64,000 nt of DNA from Burkholderiales bacterium 8X (GTDB lineage Bacteria; Pseudomonadota; Gammaproteobacteria; Burkholderiales; Burkholderiaceae_C). This document shows, one piece after another, positions 18,475-27,565 of the stretch (the stretch's first letter is position 1; each line of letters starts with the position of its first letter). The DNA lies in NCBI GenBank assembly GCA_902506565.1, contig LR732703.1:2678424-2742423 (forward strand), written 5' to 3'. The translations under genes were made by a program, and so were the position numbers. The notes beneath the pieces were generated by a model that was not told the DNA's origin, did no database searches, and saw only the letters and a list, made by a program, of their open reading frames with translations.

Positions 18475-19838
18475 GTCGTCTTGTCATCCTCGATCGAATT
18501 TGGGTCGATGGGCGGCAGCAGCTCGCGGGTCTGGTCGTCCGGCAGGGCTTCCACCTTGCGCAGGGCCAGCCGCATCTGCTTGGCCCGGGTGTCGGCCTTG
18601 TCGAGCGTGTCGGATGCCTTGGCGACCTGCTCCTTGATGCGCGACACCCACTCGCCGTAGCGCTCGAATTCGTTCTTGACCGCGCCCAGCACGTTCCACA
18701 CTTCGGATGCCTGCTGCTCGAGGGCCAGGGTGCGAAATCCCATCTGCAGGCTGTTGAGCATGGCCAGCAGCGTGGTCGGCCCGGCCAGCGTGATCCGGTG
18801 CTGGCGCTGCACCAGCTCCATCAGCCCCGGGCGGCGCAAGACCTCGGCATACAGGCTTTCGATCGGCAGGAACAGGATGGCGAAGTCGGTGGTGTGCGGC
18901 GGCGCCAGGTAGCTTTCGGAGATCAGCTTCGCTTCGCTTCGGATGCGAGCTTCGAGCGCCTTGCCGGCCAGCTCGACGGCGCTCGCGTCGGCTCGCTCGT
19001 GCGCATCGAGCAGACGCTCGTAGTCGTCGCGCGGAAATTTCGCATCGATCGGCAGCCACACCGGCGACCCGTCGTCCGAGCGGCCCGGAAACCGAACCGC
19101 GAAGTCGACCCGCTGGTTGCTGCGCGGACGGGTCTCAACCTGCTTTGCGAACTGCTCCGCCGTCAACACCTGTTCGAGCAGGGATTCGAGCTGCACCTCG
19201 CCAAACATGCCGCGGGTCTTCACATTGGTCAGCACGCGCTGCAGGTTGCCGACGCCGACCGCCAGGGTCTGCATCTCGCCGAGGCCCTTGTGCACCTGGT
19301 CGAGCCGGTCCGCCACCTGCTTGAAGCTTTCGCCGAGGCGCGCTTCCAGCGTGGTCTGCAGCTTCTCGTCGACCGTCTTGCGCATTTCCTCGAGCTTGGC
19401 GGCATTGTTGTCCTGCAGCTGTGCGAGCTGCCTTTCCATGGTTTCGCGAACTTCGGCTAGACGCCGCGCATTCGAATCGCTCAGCCCTTGAAGCTGCGTG
19501 TTCAGCGTGTCGGCGAGCGTCTTCTGGAGCAGCGTCAATTGCTGCGCGAAGGCGTCGAGCTGCGCATTCTGGGTACGGGTAGATTCGGCGCCCTGCGCGG
19601 TGAGCGATTGCTGGAAGCGCGCGAAGGCCTCGGCCGTTTCCTGGCGCGAACCGCGCGACGTCTCGCTGATTTCGCGGCGCAGCTCGCGCTCGACACGCTC
19701 ATGACCGGAGCCCAGCGTCGCGATCAGCACGGTGTGATCCGCAGGCGCAGGCTTTCGAACCAGCAGCCACAGCAGCAACGCGAGGTTCAGCGCGGCCAGG
19801 CCGAGCACCCACCAGATGTCGGGCACCGCGGCTTCCAC
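18471..19838 (-). CDS. rmuC: DNA recombination protein RmuC
   Basis: 455-residue protein with one N-terminal membrane segment (WWVLGLAALNLALLLWLLVRK) and a long coiled coil (about 60-200, heptads of Leu/Glu/Gln). The C-terminal PD-(D/E)XK-like RmuC domain has FGEVQLESLLEQVL, VDFAVRFPGR, LPIDAKFPRDDYERLL and FAILFLPIESLYAE. RmuC limits recombination at inverted repeats. The start is a GTG directly after the TAA of the upstream dehydrogenase, an unusual start supported by gene packing. It overlaps the following MFS gene by 4 bases. Confidence 0.92.
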   Translation of the reverse strand: MEAAVPDIWWVLGLAALNLALLLWLLVRKPAPADHTVLIATLGSGHERVERELRREISETSRGSRQETAEAFARFQQSLTAQGAESTRTQNAQLDAFAQQLTLLQKTLADTLNTQLQGLSDSNARRLAEVRETMERQLAQLQDNNAAKLEEMRKTVDEKLQTTLEARLGESFKQVADRLDQVHKGLGEMQTLAVGVGNLQRVLTNVKTRGMFGEVQLESLLEQVLTAEQFAKQVETRPRSNQRVDFAVRFPGRSDDGSPVWLPIDAKFPRDDYERLLDAHERADASAVELAGKALEARIRSEAKLISESYLAPPHTTDFAILFLPIESLYAEVLRRPGLMELVQRQHRITLAGPTTLLAMLNSLQMGFRTLALEQQASEVWNVLGAVKNEFERYGEWVSRIKEQVAKASDTLDKADTRAKQMRLALRKVEALPDDQTRELLPPIDPNSIEDDKTT

Positions 19839-20825
19839 TTATCGGGCGGCCAGCACTTGCGGGTTGACCGGCGTCAACGCCTTGCCGGTGGTCAGGAAGC
19901 CGATCAGGTTGTCGCTGGCAAGGTCGGCCATGGCGCGGCGGGTCGGAATGGTGGCGCTGGCGATGTGCGGCGTCAGGACCACGTTGGGCACGGTGAGCAA
20001 ATCGGGATGCACCTTCGGCTCGCCTTCGAAGACGTCCAGGCCGGCGGCCGCGATGCGGCGCTCGCGCAGCGCCACCGCCAGCGCAGCGTCGTCCACGATG
20101 CCGCCGCGCGCGACGTTGACCAGGGTCGCGGTCGGCTTCATCAAGGCCAGCTCGGCAGCGCCGATCGTGTGATGCGATGCGGGGCTGTACGGCACCACCA
20201 GCACGACATGATCGGCAGTCCCGAGCAATTCCTCCTTGCCGACGTAGCTCGCCTTGCAGGCTGCCTCGAGCGAGGCGTCGAGCCGCGAGCGGTTGTGATA
20301 GATCACCTTCATGCCGAAGCCGTGCGCGCCGCGCCTCGCGATGCCCTGCCCGATCCGGCCCATGCCGATGATGCCCAGGGTCGAGCCATGGATGTCGCTG
20401 CCGGCGAACATGTCGAAGCTCCATTTCGTCCATTTGCCGGCGCGCAGGTAATGCTCGCTCTCGGTGATGCGGCGTGCGGTCGCCATCAGCAGGGCGAAGC
20501 CAAAATCGGCCGTGGTCTCGGTGAGCACGTCGGGTGCGTTGGTTCCGAGCACGCCGTGCGCGGTCATCGCGTCGACGTCGAAGTTGTTGAAGCCCACCGC
20601 CATGTTGGCGCAGATCCTGAGCTCGGGGCAGGCATCAAGCACCTCTGCATCGATGCGCTCGCTGCCGGTCGTGAAGACGCCCTGCTTGCCTTTCAGCTTC
20701 TGGATGAACTGCGCCTTGCTCCAGGTCTCGTCCCCTGGATTCGACTCGACCTCGAAATGCTGCTCCAGCTTCGAGATCGTTTCGGGGAAGACGGCGCGGG
20801 CGACGAGAACGTGAGGTTTGGACAT
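19839..20825 (-). CDS. 2-hydroxyacid dehydrogenase (glyoxylate/hydroxypyruvate reductase type)
   Basis: 328-residue NAD(P)H-dependent D-2-hydroxyacid dehydrogenase. The nucleotide fold is GSTLGIIGMGRIGQGIARR. The catalytic Arg lies in LVNVARGGIVDDAAL, Glu in GLDVFEGEPKVHP, and His in LTPHIASAT. The sequence is closest in pattern to GhrB/TkrA-type reductases that turn glyoxylate, hydroxypyruvate or 2-ketogluconate into hydroxyacids. It is packed between the antiporter gene (one base apart) and rmuC (stop codon abutting the GTG). Confidence 0.88.
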   Translation of the reverse strand: MSKPHVLVARAVFPETISKLEQHFEVESNPGDETWSKAQFIQKLKGKQGVFTTGSERIDAEVLDACPELRICANMAVGFNNFDVDAMTAHGVLGTNAPDVLTETTADFGFALLMATARRITESEHYLRAGKWTKWSFDMFAGSDIHGSTLGIIGMGRIGQGIARRGAHGFGMKVIYHNRSRLDASLEAACKASYVGKEELLGTADHVVLVVPYSPASHHTIGAAELALMKPTATLVNVARGGIVDDAALAVALRERRIAAAGLDVFEGEPKVHPDLLTVPNVVLTPHIASATIPTRRAMADLASDNLIGFLTTGKALTPVNPQVLAAR

Positions 20826-20826
20826 G

Positions 20827-22284
20827 TCAGTGGAAAAAGATGAAGGTGACCAGGACGAAGAGCGGCAACAGGATCAAGCCGGACCAGAGCATGTACCCGA
20901 AGAAGCTCGGCATGCGAACGCCGCGATCTTCGGCAATGGCTTTCACCATGAGGTTGGGCGCATTCCCGATGTACGTGTTGGCGCCCATGAAGACCGCGCC
21001 TGCGGAGATCGCGGCCAGCGTGCTGGCATGGGTCGTCATCAATTGCATCGCATCGCCTCCCGCGGTATTGAAGAACACGAGGTAGGTCGGCGCATTGTCC
21101 AGGAAGGAGCTCAGGAGGCCGGTGGCCCAGAAATAGGCGGCGGGGTCGGGCTGGCCGTCCGCCCGGGTCACCGCGCCGACCACTGCGCCGAAAGGACCAT
21201 CGGCGCCGGCACGCAGCATCGCGATCACCGGGATGATGGTGAGGAAGATCCCGATGAAGAGCTTCGCGACTTCCTTCATCGGCTCCCATCCGAAATGATT
21301 GCTCGCATGGATGCGCGAAGGCGTGATCTTGAGCGACACGACGGTGACCGCGACGAGGCCCGCGTCCCGCAGGATCGCCGGCAGGCCGACGGCGGTGCCC
21401 ATCAGGTCGAACGCGACCGTCGATTTCCAGAGCCCGCTCATCAGGACCAGCCCGACGACCACCGCGAGGAGCGCGAAGTTCCGCGCGCCTTCGAACCCGA
21501 ACGAGGGGGTGTCCGGCGTCGGGTCCACCGGCAGGACGCCTTCCTTCCGGTAGTACCAGCTGTCGACCACGAAGAACAGCATCAAGAGCGCGGCGCCGAC
21601 GAAGATCGTCTCGGGCGCGATGTTGCGGGTGGTCCAGAAGAAGTCGACGCCCTTCAGGAACCCGAGGAAAAGCGGCGGGTCGCCGAGCGGCGTCAGGGAG
21701 CCGCCCACGTTCGAGACGATGAAGATGAAGAACACGACCACGTGCGCCTTGTGCACCCGGTTGTCGTTCGCGCGGATCAACGGCCGGATCAGCAGCATCG
21801 AGGCGCCGGTGGTACCCATCACGCTGGCAAGCAGTCCGCCGATCGCCAGCAGCGCCGTGTTCAGCGCTGGCGCGCCGTGAAGGTTGCCACGGATATGGAT
21901 GCCGCCTGCAGCCGTATAGAGCGCCGTGAGCAGGATGATGAACGGGATGTACTCGGCAACCAGCGCATGAACCAGCTGCCCGCTCGCCTGCTGCAGCCCG
22001 AACATCGCCGCGAACGGCAACAAGAACGTCAATGACCAACCCGCGGCGATCTTCCCGTAATGCCGGTGCCACACCGCGGGCGCGGCAAGGGGCATGAGCG
22101 CGATCGACAACAACATGCCCGCGAAAGGAACCGCCCACCACGGCGACAGGCGCGCGCCGTCGAAGTCGGCCGCGTGCGCGCCGAGCGGCAACAGCAGCAA
22201 CGCGGCGATCGCCGGCAACGACGCGAACGCCCGGCCGCTCCGATGCTTCGAACAGGCAGCGCCTTGCAAGGGGCAAGCGCTCAT
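20827..22284 (-). CDS. CitMHS/NhaD-like ion transporter (putative sodium:proton antiporter)
   Basis: 485-residue membrane protein with a cleavable-looking N-terminal hydrophobic segment and about twelve further helices. Conserved intramembrane stretches include [45 protein letters not shown] and [15 protein letters not shown], seen in the ion-transporter superfamily members annotated as sodium:proton antiporters. The ATG at 22284 overlaps the pncB stop in ATGA. A much longer frame continues upstream but is an antisense-free read-through of pncB in another frame. Ion specificity is inferred from family only. Confidence 0.8.
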   Translation of the reverse strand: MSACPLQGAACSKHRSGRAFASLPAIAALLLLPLGAHAADFDGARLSPWWAVPFAGMLLSIALMPLAAPAVWHRHYGKIAAGWSLTFLLPFAAMFGLQQASGQLVHALVAEYIPFIILLTALYTAAGGIHIRGNLHGAPALNTALLAIGGLLASVMGTTGASMLLIRPLIRANDNRVHKAHVVVFFIFIVSNVGGSLTPLGDPPLFLGFLKGVDFFWTTRNIAPETIFVGAALLMLFFVVDSWYYRKEGVLPVDPTPDTPSFGFEGARNFALLAVVVGLVLMSGLWKSTVAFDLMGTAVGLPAILRDAGLVAVTVVSLKITPSRIHASNHFGWEPMKEVAKLFIGIFLTIIPVIAMLRAGADGPFGAVVGAVTRADGQPDPAAYFWATGLLSSFLDNAPTYLVFFNTAGGDAMQLMTTHASTLAAISAGAVFMGANTYIGNAPNLMVKAIAEDRGVRMPSFFGYMLWSGLILLPLFVLVTFIFFH

Positions 22285-23498
22285 CCGGCTGGCTGTTCGA
22301 TCTGGAAGACCTGCCGGAGGTACGCCAGATAGCGCTCGTCCTCGCACATGCTCTTGGAGGGCGTATCGGAGAGCTTGGCCACCGGTTGGTCGTTGCAGCG
22401 GATCATCTTGATGACGATCTGCAAGGGCTCGTAGCCCAGGTCGTTCGTGAGGTTGGTGCCGATGCCGAAGGCGAGTTGGCAACGTCCACGGAAACGCTGG
22501 TAGAGCTCGATGGTGCGCGGCACGGTCAAGCCGTCGCTGAAGATGAGCGTCTTGGTACGCGGGTCGACCCGGTTCTTGATGTAGTGCGCGATCATCCGCT
22601 CGCCCCAGTCGAAGGGGTCGCCGCTGTCGTGGCGCGCACCGTCGAAGAGCTTGCAGAAGTACATGTCGAAGTCCCTCAGGAACGCCGTCATGCCGTACAC
22701 GTCGGAAAGCGCGATGCCGAGGTCCCCGCGGTACTCGCGCGCCCAGGACTCGAAGCCGAACACCTGGCTGTCGCGCAGCCGCGGCCCGAGCGCCTGGCAG
22801 GCCTGCAGGTACTCGTGGGCCATGGTGCCGAGCGGGATCAGCCCGAGCTTCATCGCATAGAGCACGTTGCTCGTACCCGCGAACTGCGGCTGCCTGGCGC
22901 CTGCCGAAGGACCGGGCGGTGAGCTGACCGCGCCGAGCTCGGCCGCCAGCGTGCGCAGCACCTCCTCGTGCCAGTCTTTGGCGAACCGCCGGCGGGTGCC
23001 GTAGTCGGCGATCTTCAGGTCGTAAAGGCCGTCGGCATGGAGTTGTTCGATCTTGGTCTGGAGGCGCTTGCGGCCTTCGCTGTAGTCGGGGCGGGGCTGC
23101 GTGTTGCGGAAGTAGACCTCGTTGACGATGGCGAGCACCGGGATCTCGAAGAGGATGGTGTGCAGCCAGGGGCCCTCGATCCGGATCTCGAGTTCGCCCG
23201 AAGGTTGGGCCGCGATATGGATGTATTTTTCGTTGAGCCGGAACAGCCCGAGGAAGTCCACGAAGTCGCTCTTGATGAAGCGCAGCGAACGAAGGTAGGC
23301 GAGCTCCGCCTCCTGGAATTGCAACGAGCAGAGATGCCTCACCTCTTCGCGAATCTGCGCCGCATACCGAGCCAGGTCGATGCCAGGATTGCGGCACTTG
23401 AACTTGTACTCCACGCGGGCCTGCGGAAAGGCGTGGAGCACGACCTGCATCATCGTGAACTTGTAGAGATCGGTGTCGAGCAGGCTGTGAATGATCAT
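22281..23498 (-). CDS. pncB: Nicotinate phosphoribosyltransferase
   Basis: 405-residue enzyme of the NAD salvage (Preiss-Handler) route, joining nicotinate to PRPP with ATP hydrolysis. It starts [25 protein letters not shown], the classic PncB N-terminus, so the ATG at 23498 is preferred to the 19-codon longer frame. [10 protein letters not shown] probably contains the autophosphorylated histidine of the Salmonella enzyme. [15 protein letters not shown] and [17 protein letters not shown] line the PRPP site. It is the first gene of the overlapping leftward run ending with the MFS gene at 17290. Confidence 0.95.
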   Translation of the reverse strand: MIIHSLLDTDLYKFTMMQVVLHAFPQARVEYKFKCRNPGIDLARYAAQIREEVRHLCSLQFQEAELAYLRSLRFIKSDFVDFLGLFRLNEKYIHIAAQPSGELEIRIEGPWLHTILFEIPVLAIVNEVYFRNTQPRPDYSEGRKRLQTKIEQLHADGLYDLKIADYGTRRRFAKDWHEEVLRTLAAELGAVSSPPGPSAGARQPQFAGTSNVLYAMKLGLIPLGTMAHEYLQACQALGPRLRDSQVFGFESWAREYRGDLGIALSDVYGMTAFLRDFDMYFCKLFDGARHDSGDPFDWGERMIAHYIKNRVDPRTKTLIFSDGLTVPRTIELYQRFRGRCQLAFGIGTNLTNDLGYEPLQIVIKMIRCNDQPVAKLSDTPSKSMCEDERYLAYLRQVFQIEQPAG

Positions 23499-23686
23499 GG
23501 TCGATGGGATGCCTGCATACACGGTGCCGGCGTGCGCCCAATTATCACGGGCCACGTCGGCATGTGCCTACGGGGTGTGCCCGGAGCGTCCTACCACCAT
23601 CCGAACTCATCCGAACCACATTGCTTTCCAGCCGGCGAGCACGCCAATACGCAAGCCGGCGTCACCTCATCAGAAGGAGCAAAAGC

Positions 23687-23920
23687 ATGAACAAGGACAC
23701 CATCGAAGGCAACTGGAAGCAGCTCAAGGGCAAGCTGAAGGAACAGTGGGGCAAGCTCACCGACGATGACTTCGATGTCGTTGCCGGCAAGCGCGACCAG
23801 CTCCTCGGACGCATTCAAGAACGCCACGGCATCAGCCGGGACGAAGCCGAGAAACAAGTCAGCCAGTGGGAAAGCGCCGAGGGGCGCACGCCGTCTGCCC
23901 TGTGGTTCGAAAAGTACTGA
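23687..23920 (+). CDS. CsbD family stress protein
   Basis: 77-residue hydrophilic protein starting MNKDTIEGNWKQLKGKLKEQWGKLTDDDFDVVAGKRDQLLGRIQERHG, a textbook CsbD (YjbJ-like) domain. These small abundant proteins are induced by general stress; molecular function is unknown. AGAAGGAGC precedes the ATG at 23687; the longer open frame upstream has no homology or ribosome binding site. It is followed 50 bases later by a small secreted protein on the same strand. Confidence 0.93.
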   Translation: MNKDTIEGNWKQLKGKLKEQWGKLTDDDFDVVAGKRDQLLGRIQERHGISRDEAEKQVSQWESAEGRTPSALWFEKY

Positions 23921-23970
23921 TCCCCGATTTTTTTCCAACAACCAATCCACAACACCTTAGGAGAACTTAA

Positions 23971-24381
23971 ATGAAAAAACACCTCGTCATGCTCGCGATC
24001 GCATCGTCTTTCCTGGTCGCAGGCCAGGCTGGCGCACAGGCCATGGACAAGAATGCCTACAAGGCCGAGAAGGACAAGATCGAAGCGAGCTACAAGGCCG
24101 ACAAGGCAGCCTGCGATGCCATGAAGGACAACGCCAAGGATGTTTGCCAGAAGGAAGCCAAGGGCAAGGAAAACGTGGCCAAGGCCGAGCTGGAGCAGCA
24201 GTACAAGCCGAGCGACAGCCACATGCGCAAGGTCGCTGAAGAAAAGGCCAAGATGAACTACGAAGTGGCCAAGGAAAAGTGCGACGACCTGAAGGGCGAC
24301 CAGAAGGATGCGTGCACCAAGCAAGCCAAGGCCGACGAAACCAAGGCGAAGGCGGACATCAAGGCGATGAAGAAGGGCTGA
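23971..24381 (+). CDS. Small periplasmic protein with duplicated Cys-Lys repeat (function unknown)
   Basis: 136-residue protein with a clear signal peptide (MKKHLVMLAIASSFLVAGQAGAQA). The mature part is almost entirely Lys, Ala, Glu and Asp, predicted helical. Two copies of a motif read CDAMKDNAKDVCQKEA and CDDLKGDQKDACTKQA, each with two cysteines ten residues apart. In the periplasm these could form a disulfide within each helical hairpin. I do not recognise a named family. A good ribosome binding site (AGGAGAA) precedes the ATG, and a terminator follows at 24414. Its pairing with CsbD suggests an envelope-stress context. Confidence 0.8.
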   Translation: MKKHLVMLAIASSFLVAGQAGAQAMDKNAYKAEKDKIEASYKADKAACDAMKDNAKDVCQKEAKGKENVAKAELEQQYKPSDSHMRKVAEEKAKMNYEVAKEKCDDLKGDQKDACTKQAKADETKAKADIKAMKKG

Positions 24382-24413
24382 TCTCCAGCTGACTTCAACT
24401 GATGTTGACGAAG

Positions 24414-24437
24414 AACGGCGCCACTGGCGCCGTTTTT
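24414..24437 (+). terminator. Terminator after the small periplasmic protein
   Basis: An AACGGCGCC/GGCGCCGTT stem with an ACT loop is followed by TTTTT. The convergent thioesterase stop codon begins in the T tract. Confidence 0.85.
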
Positions 24438-24880
24438 CATGGGTCCGCTCTCAGCGCTTCGACCACGGCCTTGAGGGGTCCGGTCAACTCGACGGGTCGT
24501 TGGGTCTCGCGGTCGACGTACACGTGAATGAAGTGCCCCTGCGCTGCCGCGAACGGCGCATTCTGAGCAAACAACCCTATTTCGTATCTCACGCTCGAGG
24601 TGCCAACCCGGCCGACCCGGATGCCGGCCTCGACCGTCTGTGGAAACGCGAGCGGTGCGAAGTAGTTGCACTGGGTCTCGACGACGAAGCCGACCGTCGT
24701 TCCTTGGTGCAGGTCCAGTGCGCCCTGATCGATCAGATGCGCATTGACGGCCGTGTCGAACCAGGCGTAGTAGACGACGTTGTTGACATGCCCGTACAGA
24801 TCGTTGTCGGCCCAGCGGGTCGGTATCGAACGGAAGACGCGGAACTCGTCCCGGCTGCGAGGTGTGGCCTTGATGCTCAT
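24437..24880 (-). CDS. Acyl-CoA thioesterase, hot-dog fold (4HBT type)
   Basis: 147-residue single hot-dog domain. The active-site signature RWADNDLYGHVNNVVYYAWFDTAVN (residues 22-46) is of the 4-hydroxybenzoyl-CoA thioesterase/YbgC group, with Asp27 the expected catalytic residue. FVVETQCNYFAPLAFPQTVEAGIRVGRVG is the usual second strand block. It hydrolyses acyl-CoA; chain specificity is unknown. It faces the phasin gene divergently across a 208-base gap, which suits PHB or fatty-acid metabolism. Confidence 0.88.
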   Translation of the reverse strand: MSIKATPRSRDEFRVFRSIPTRWADNDLYGHVNNVVYYAWFDTAVNAHLIDQGALDLHQGTTVGFVVETQCNYFAPLAFPQTVEAGIRVGRVGTSSVRYEIGLFAQNAPFAAAQGHFIHVYVDRETQRPVELTGPLKAVVEALRADP

Positions 24881-24961
24881 GGCCGGAAATTCTGCCAGTG
24901 GAGGCCGAGGGTCGCCGTCCGCGGAGTCGGCGCGAGAATTAGAAAGCCGCTTCTAAAAATG

Positions 24962-24972
24962 TTGCAGAGCAG
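24962..24972 (+). promoter_or_regulatory. Possible PhaR-type operator
   Basis: TTGCAGAGCAG lies 10 bases upstream of the phasin -35 element. It resembles the CTGC-N3-GCAG pattern described for PhaR repressors of phasin genes. Only one imperfect copy is seen, so this is tentative. Confidence 0.3.
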
Positions 24973-24981
24973 CAAAAGTAC

Positions 24982-25009
24982 TTGATCGATCGTGCGAGCT
25001 GCCTATACT
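24982..25009 (+). promoter_or_regulatory. Candidate sigma-70 promoter of the phasin gene
   Basis: TTGATC (24982-24987) and TATACT (25004-25009) are spaced by 16 bases, about 80 bases before the phasin ATG. Confidence 0.5.
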
Positions 25010-25088
25010 TCGGCCTATGCTGCACCGCAACATGATGATGAAGGTAGCAGCTCAGCCGATCCCTTCTTCCATCTACCGGAGCTTCAAC

Positions 25089-25646
25089 ATGGCCCTCACC
25101 GCCGACCAATTCATCGCTTCCCACAAAGCCAACGTCGAAACCCTCTTCGGCCTCACCACCAAGGCATTCGAAGGCATGGAAAAGCTGGTCGAACTGAACG
25201 TGACCGCTTCCAAGGCCGCCCTCACCGAAGCGGCCGGCACCACCCAGGCCATGCTGAGCGTCAAGGACGCGCAAGAACTCATGGCCCTCCAGGCCAGCCT
25301 GTTCCAGCCGTTCGCCGAAAAGACCGCCGCCTACAGCCGTCACCTGTATGACATCGCCCAAGGCACCGGCTCCGAATTCACCCGCGCTTTCGAGTCGAAG
25401 GCTGCAGAAGCCCAGCAAGCATTCGTCGGCCTGGTCGACAGCGCCGCCAAGAATGCACCCGCCGGTTCGGAAACCGCCGTCGCCGTGATGAAGAGCGCCG
25501 TCGCCGCCGCGAACAACGCTTTCGAATCCGTGCAGAAGGCCGTCAAGCAAGCATCGGATGTCGCCGAAGCCAACTTCCAGGCTGTTTCGACCACGGCAGT
25601 CAACGCTGCCAAGAGCACCGCGCAAACCGCCGCTCGCAAGCGCTGA
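25089..25646 (+). CDS. Phasin (PHB granule-associated protein)
   Basis: 185-residue amphipathic helical protein of the phasin_2 type. It starts [45 protein letters not shown], the standard betaproteobacterial PhaP N-terminus. The rest is Ala-rich helix, with a C-terminal [13 protein letters not shown] tail like the PAKPAA-type tails of phasins. It coats polyhydroxyalkanoate granules and controls their size. CGGAG before the ATG at 25089 supports this start over an ATG 72 bases upstream. Followed by a strong terminator. Confidence 0.93.
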   Translation: MALTADQFIASHKANVETLFGLTTKAFEGMEKLVELNVTASKAALTEAAGTTQAMLSVKDAQELMALQASLFQPFAEKTAAYSRHLYDIAQGTGSEFTRAFESKAAEAQQAFVGLVDSAAKNAPAGSETAVAVMKSAVAAANNAFESVQKAVKQASDVAEANFQAVSTTAVNAAKSTAQTAARKR

Positions 25647-25736
25647 GCCGACCACCGAACGCATCGAGCCGCACCGCCGAAAGTCGCCGGCGCCGCTCCA
25701 AACGATTGTCTCCTTGGGTCCTTGCGGATCCAATTC

Positions 25737-25764
25737 AGGCCCCTCCTTCGAGGGGCCTTTTTTT
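25737..25764 (+). terminator. Terminator after the phasin gene
   Basis: An AGGCCCCTC/GAGGGGCCT stem with a CTTC loop is followed by seven T residues. Confidence 0.92.
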
Positions 25765-25807
25765 CGTCCGCATATGATCTCGCGGCATCAATCATCGGAG
25801 CACGTTC

Positions 25808-26566
25808 ATGCAGATCGACGGCAAGGTATTCATCGTCACGGGTGGCGCATCGGGTCTGGGCGAAGGCACGGCCCGCATGCTGGCTGCCGCGGGGGGCAAG
25901 GTCGTCATCGCCGACATGCAGGAAGACAAGGGGCAAGCCGCTGCCGCGGAGATCGGCGGCAGCTTCGTGCGATGCGACGTGAGCAAGGAGGATGATGCCC
26001 AAGCCGCGGTGGCGGCGGCGACGAAGCTCGGCAAATTGATGGGTCTGGTCAACTGCGCCGGCATCGCCCCCGCGGAAAAGACCGTCGGCAAGGCGGGGCC
26101 GCATTCGCTTTCCGTCTTCAGCAAGGTCGTCACGGTCAACCTGATCGGCAGCTTCAACATGATTCGCCTCGCTGCCGCCGCCATGAGCAAGAACGAACCG
26201 GAGTCGACCGGAGAGCGGGGCGTGTTGATTTCGACCGCATCCGTCGCTGCCTACGATGGACAGATCGGACAGGCCGCCTACAGTGCTTCGAAGGGCGGCG
26301 TGGTCGGGATGACCTTGCCGATCGCACGCGACCTGGCGCGCGACGGCATCCGCAACATGACCATCGCGCCGGGCATCTTCGGAACGCCCATGCTGTTGGG
26401 CATGGACCAGAAGGTACAAGACGCGCTGGCGGCGAGCGTGCCCTTCCCTTCGCGGCTCGGCACGCCCGAGGACTACGCCAAGCTGGTCCGCCACATCTTC
26501 GAGAACGACATGCTCAATGGAGAAGTCATCAGGCTCGATGGCGCCATTCGGATGGCGCCTCGCTGA
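25808..26566 (+). CDS. SDR, 3-hydroxyacyl-CoA dehydrogenase type-2-like
   Basis: 252-residue short-chain dehydrogenase. [19 protein letters not shown] is the NAD-binding turn and NCAGIAP the structural motif. [37 protein letters not shown] supplies Ser-Tyr-Lys, and [12 protein letters not shown] is typical of HSD10-like 3-hydroxyacyl-CoA dehydrogenases. It probably acts in beta-oxidation or PHB-related hydroxyacyl-CoA turnover. Its last 38 bases overlap the 3' end of the convergent yihY gene. Confidence 0.87.
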   Translation: MQIDGKVFIVTGGASGLGEGTARMLAAAGGKVVIADMQEDKGQAAAAEIGGSFVRCDVSKEDDAQAAVAAATKLGKLMGLVNCAGIAPAEKTVGKAGPHSLSVFSKVVTVNLIGSFNMIRLAAAAMSKNEPESTGERGVLISTASVAAYDGQIGQAAYSASKGGVVGMTLPIARDLARDGIRNMTIAPGIFGTPMLLGMDQKVQDALAASVPFPSRLGTPEDYAKLVRHIFENDMLNGEVIRLDGAIRMAPR

Positions 26567-27482
26567 CCGCCGCGCTGATGATCTCGGGGCCTTGGTCGAC
26601 CGGCGCCTCGATGCGCCCGGTCCGGTCGAGCCGCTCGTACTGGGCGATGACCTGCGCGCCGAAGAGCACCAGCGTGGCGGCGATCTCGAGGCTCAGCAGG
26701 ACCACGATCGCCGTGGTCAGCGAACCGTAGACCACGTTCACCTGCGACAAGGTGGCGAAGTACAGCACCAGTACCCTCCGGGTGACCTCCCAGAGCAGCG
26801 CCGCGGTGACGCCGCCCAGCAAAGCGTGTCGCAGGCGAAGTCGCCCGACCGGCATCACCAGGTAGAGCGAGGTCAACATGAAGATCTCGCCGCCCAGCCC
26901 GAGCAGGTAGAGCAACACGCCCGAAACGCCCGACAGCGACCAGCTGCGCCCGAACAGCTCCACGCTTTCCTGCCCGATCAACTGAAGCGCGCCGGCAACC
27001 AGCGTCACCAGCAACAGGCCGATGCACAGGCAAAGAATGTAGATGTACGGCATGACCGCCGAAATCAGGAAGTGCCGCGAATGGTGCGCCTTGCGATGAT
27101 GAAAGATCACCGCCATCGCGCTCTCGAGCACCGTGAAGGCGAGCGAGCTGAAGAAGATCATGGTCACGACCAGCACCGGACCCATGACATCCCGATGCGC
27201 CAGGAAGTTGGACAGCTCGCCCACGATGGCGGTCGACTGGCCCGGGAGCAGCCAGGCCAGGTAGCGCCCGACCGATGAAAGCAGCATCTCCTGGTCAATG
27301 ACGTGCGACAGCGCGATCACGCTCACGATCATCAACGGCACGATCGAAAGCAACGCGTAGTACGCCACGGCACCGGCGAGCAGCAGCCCCTGGTTAGCTC
27401 GAAACGACTTGGCCGCTTCCCACGCGAATCGAAACGGATGCCGGAGCAACGGTGCGGCGTGGGTGAAGGGTTGTCGTTTCAT
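26529..27482 (-). CDS. YihY/virulence factor BrkB family membrane protein
   Basis: 317-residue inner-membrane protein with six predicted helices. The conserved [20 protein letters not shown] is the YihY (formerly RNase BN) family mark. [20 protein letters not shown] and [21 protein letters not shown] follow. Molecular function is unknown; the old RNase BN assignment is wrong. The ATG at 27482 is used; a TTG twelve codons upstream extends the frame, and the choice is uncertain because neither has a good ribosome binding site. The 3' end overlaps the SDR gene. Confidence 0.88.
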   Translation of the reverse strand: MKRQPFTHAAPLLRHPFRFAWEAAKSFRANQGLLLAGAVAYYALLSIVPLMIVSVIALSHVIDQEMLLSSVGRYLAWLLPGQSTAIVGELSNFLAHRDVMGPVLVVTMIFFSSLAFTVLESAMAVIFHHRKAHHSRHFLISAVMPYIYILCLCIGLLLVTLVAGALQLIGQESVELFGRSWSLSGVSGVLLYLLGLGGEIFMLTSLYLVMPVGRLRLRHALLGGVTAALLWEVTRRVLVLYFATLSQVNVVYGSLTTAIVVLLSLEIAATLVLFGAQVIAQYERLDRTGRIEAPVDQGPEIISAAVSEAPSEWRHRA

Positions 27483-27565
27483 GAGGAGCTGCAGGGCCCG
27501 GATGAGTATCACCTGCAAGCCGGCATGGGCAAGAGCTTGCGTATGATTTGCCGTTCTCCACCTAC

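Noticed and set aside
22060..22411. Small plus-strand frames over the pncB/antiporter junction as a toxin-antitoxin pair
   Set aside because: They are antisense to certain genes, Arg-rich and without ribosome binding sites.
20827..23541. 904-codon frame that would fuse a leader to the antiporter
   Set aside because: The first 419 codons overlap pncB in another frame and are Arg/Gly/His-rich without homology. The ATGA overlap at 22284 gives a normal start.
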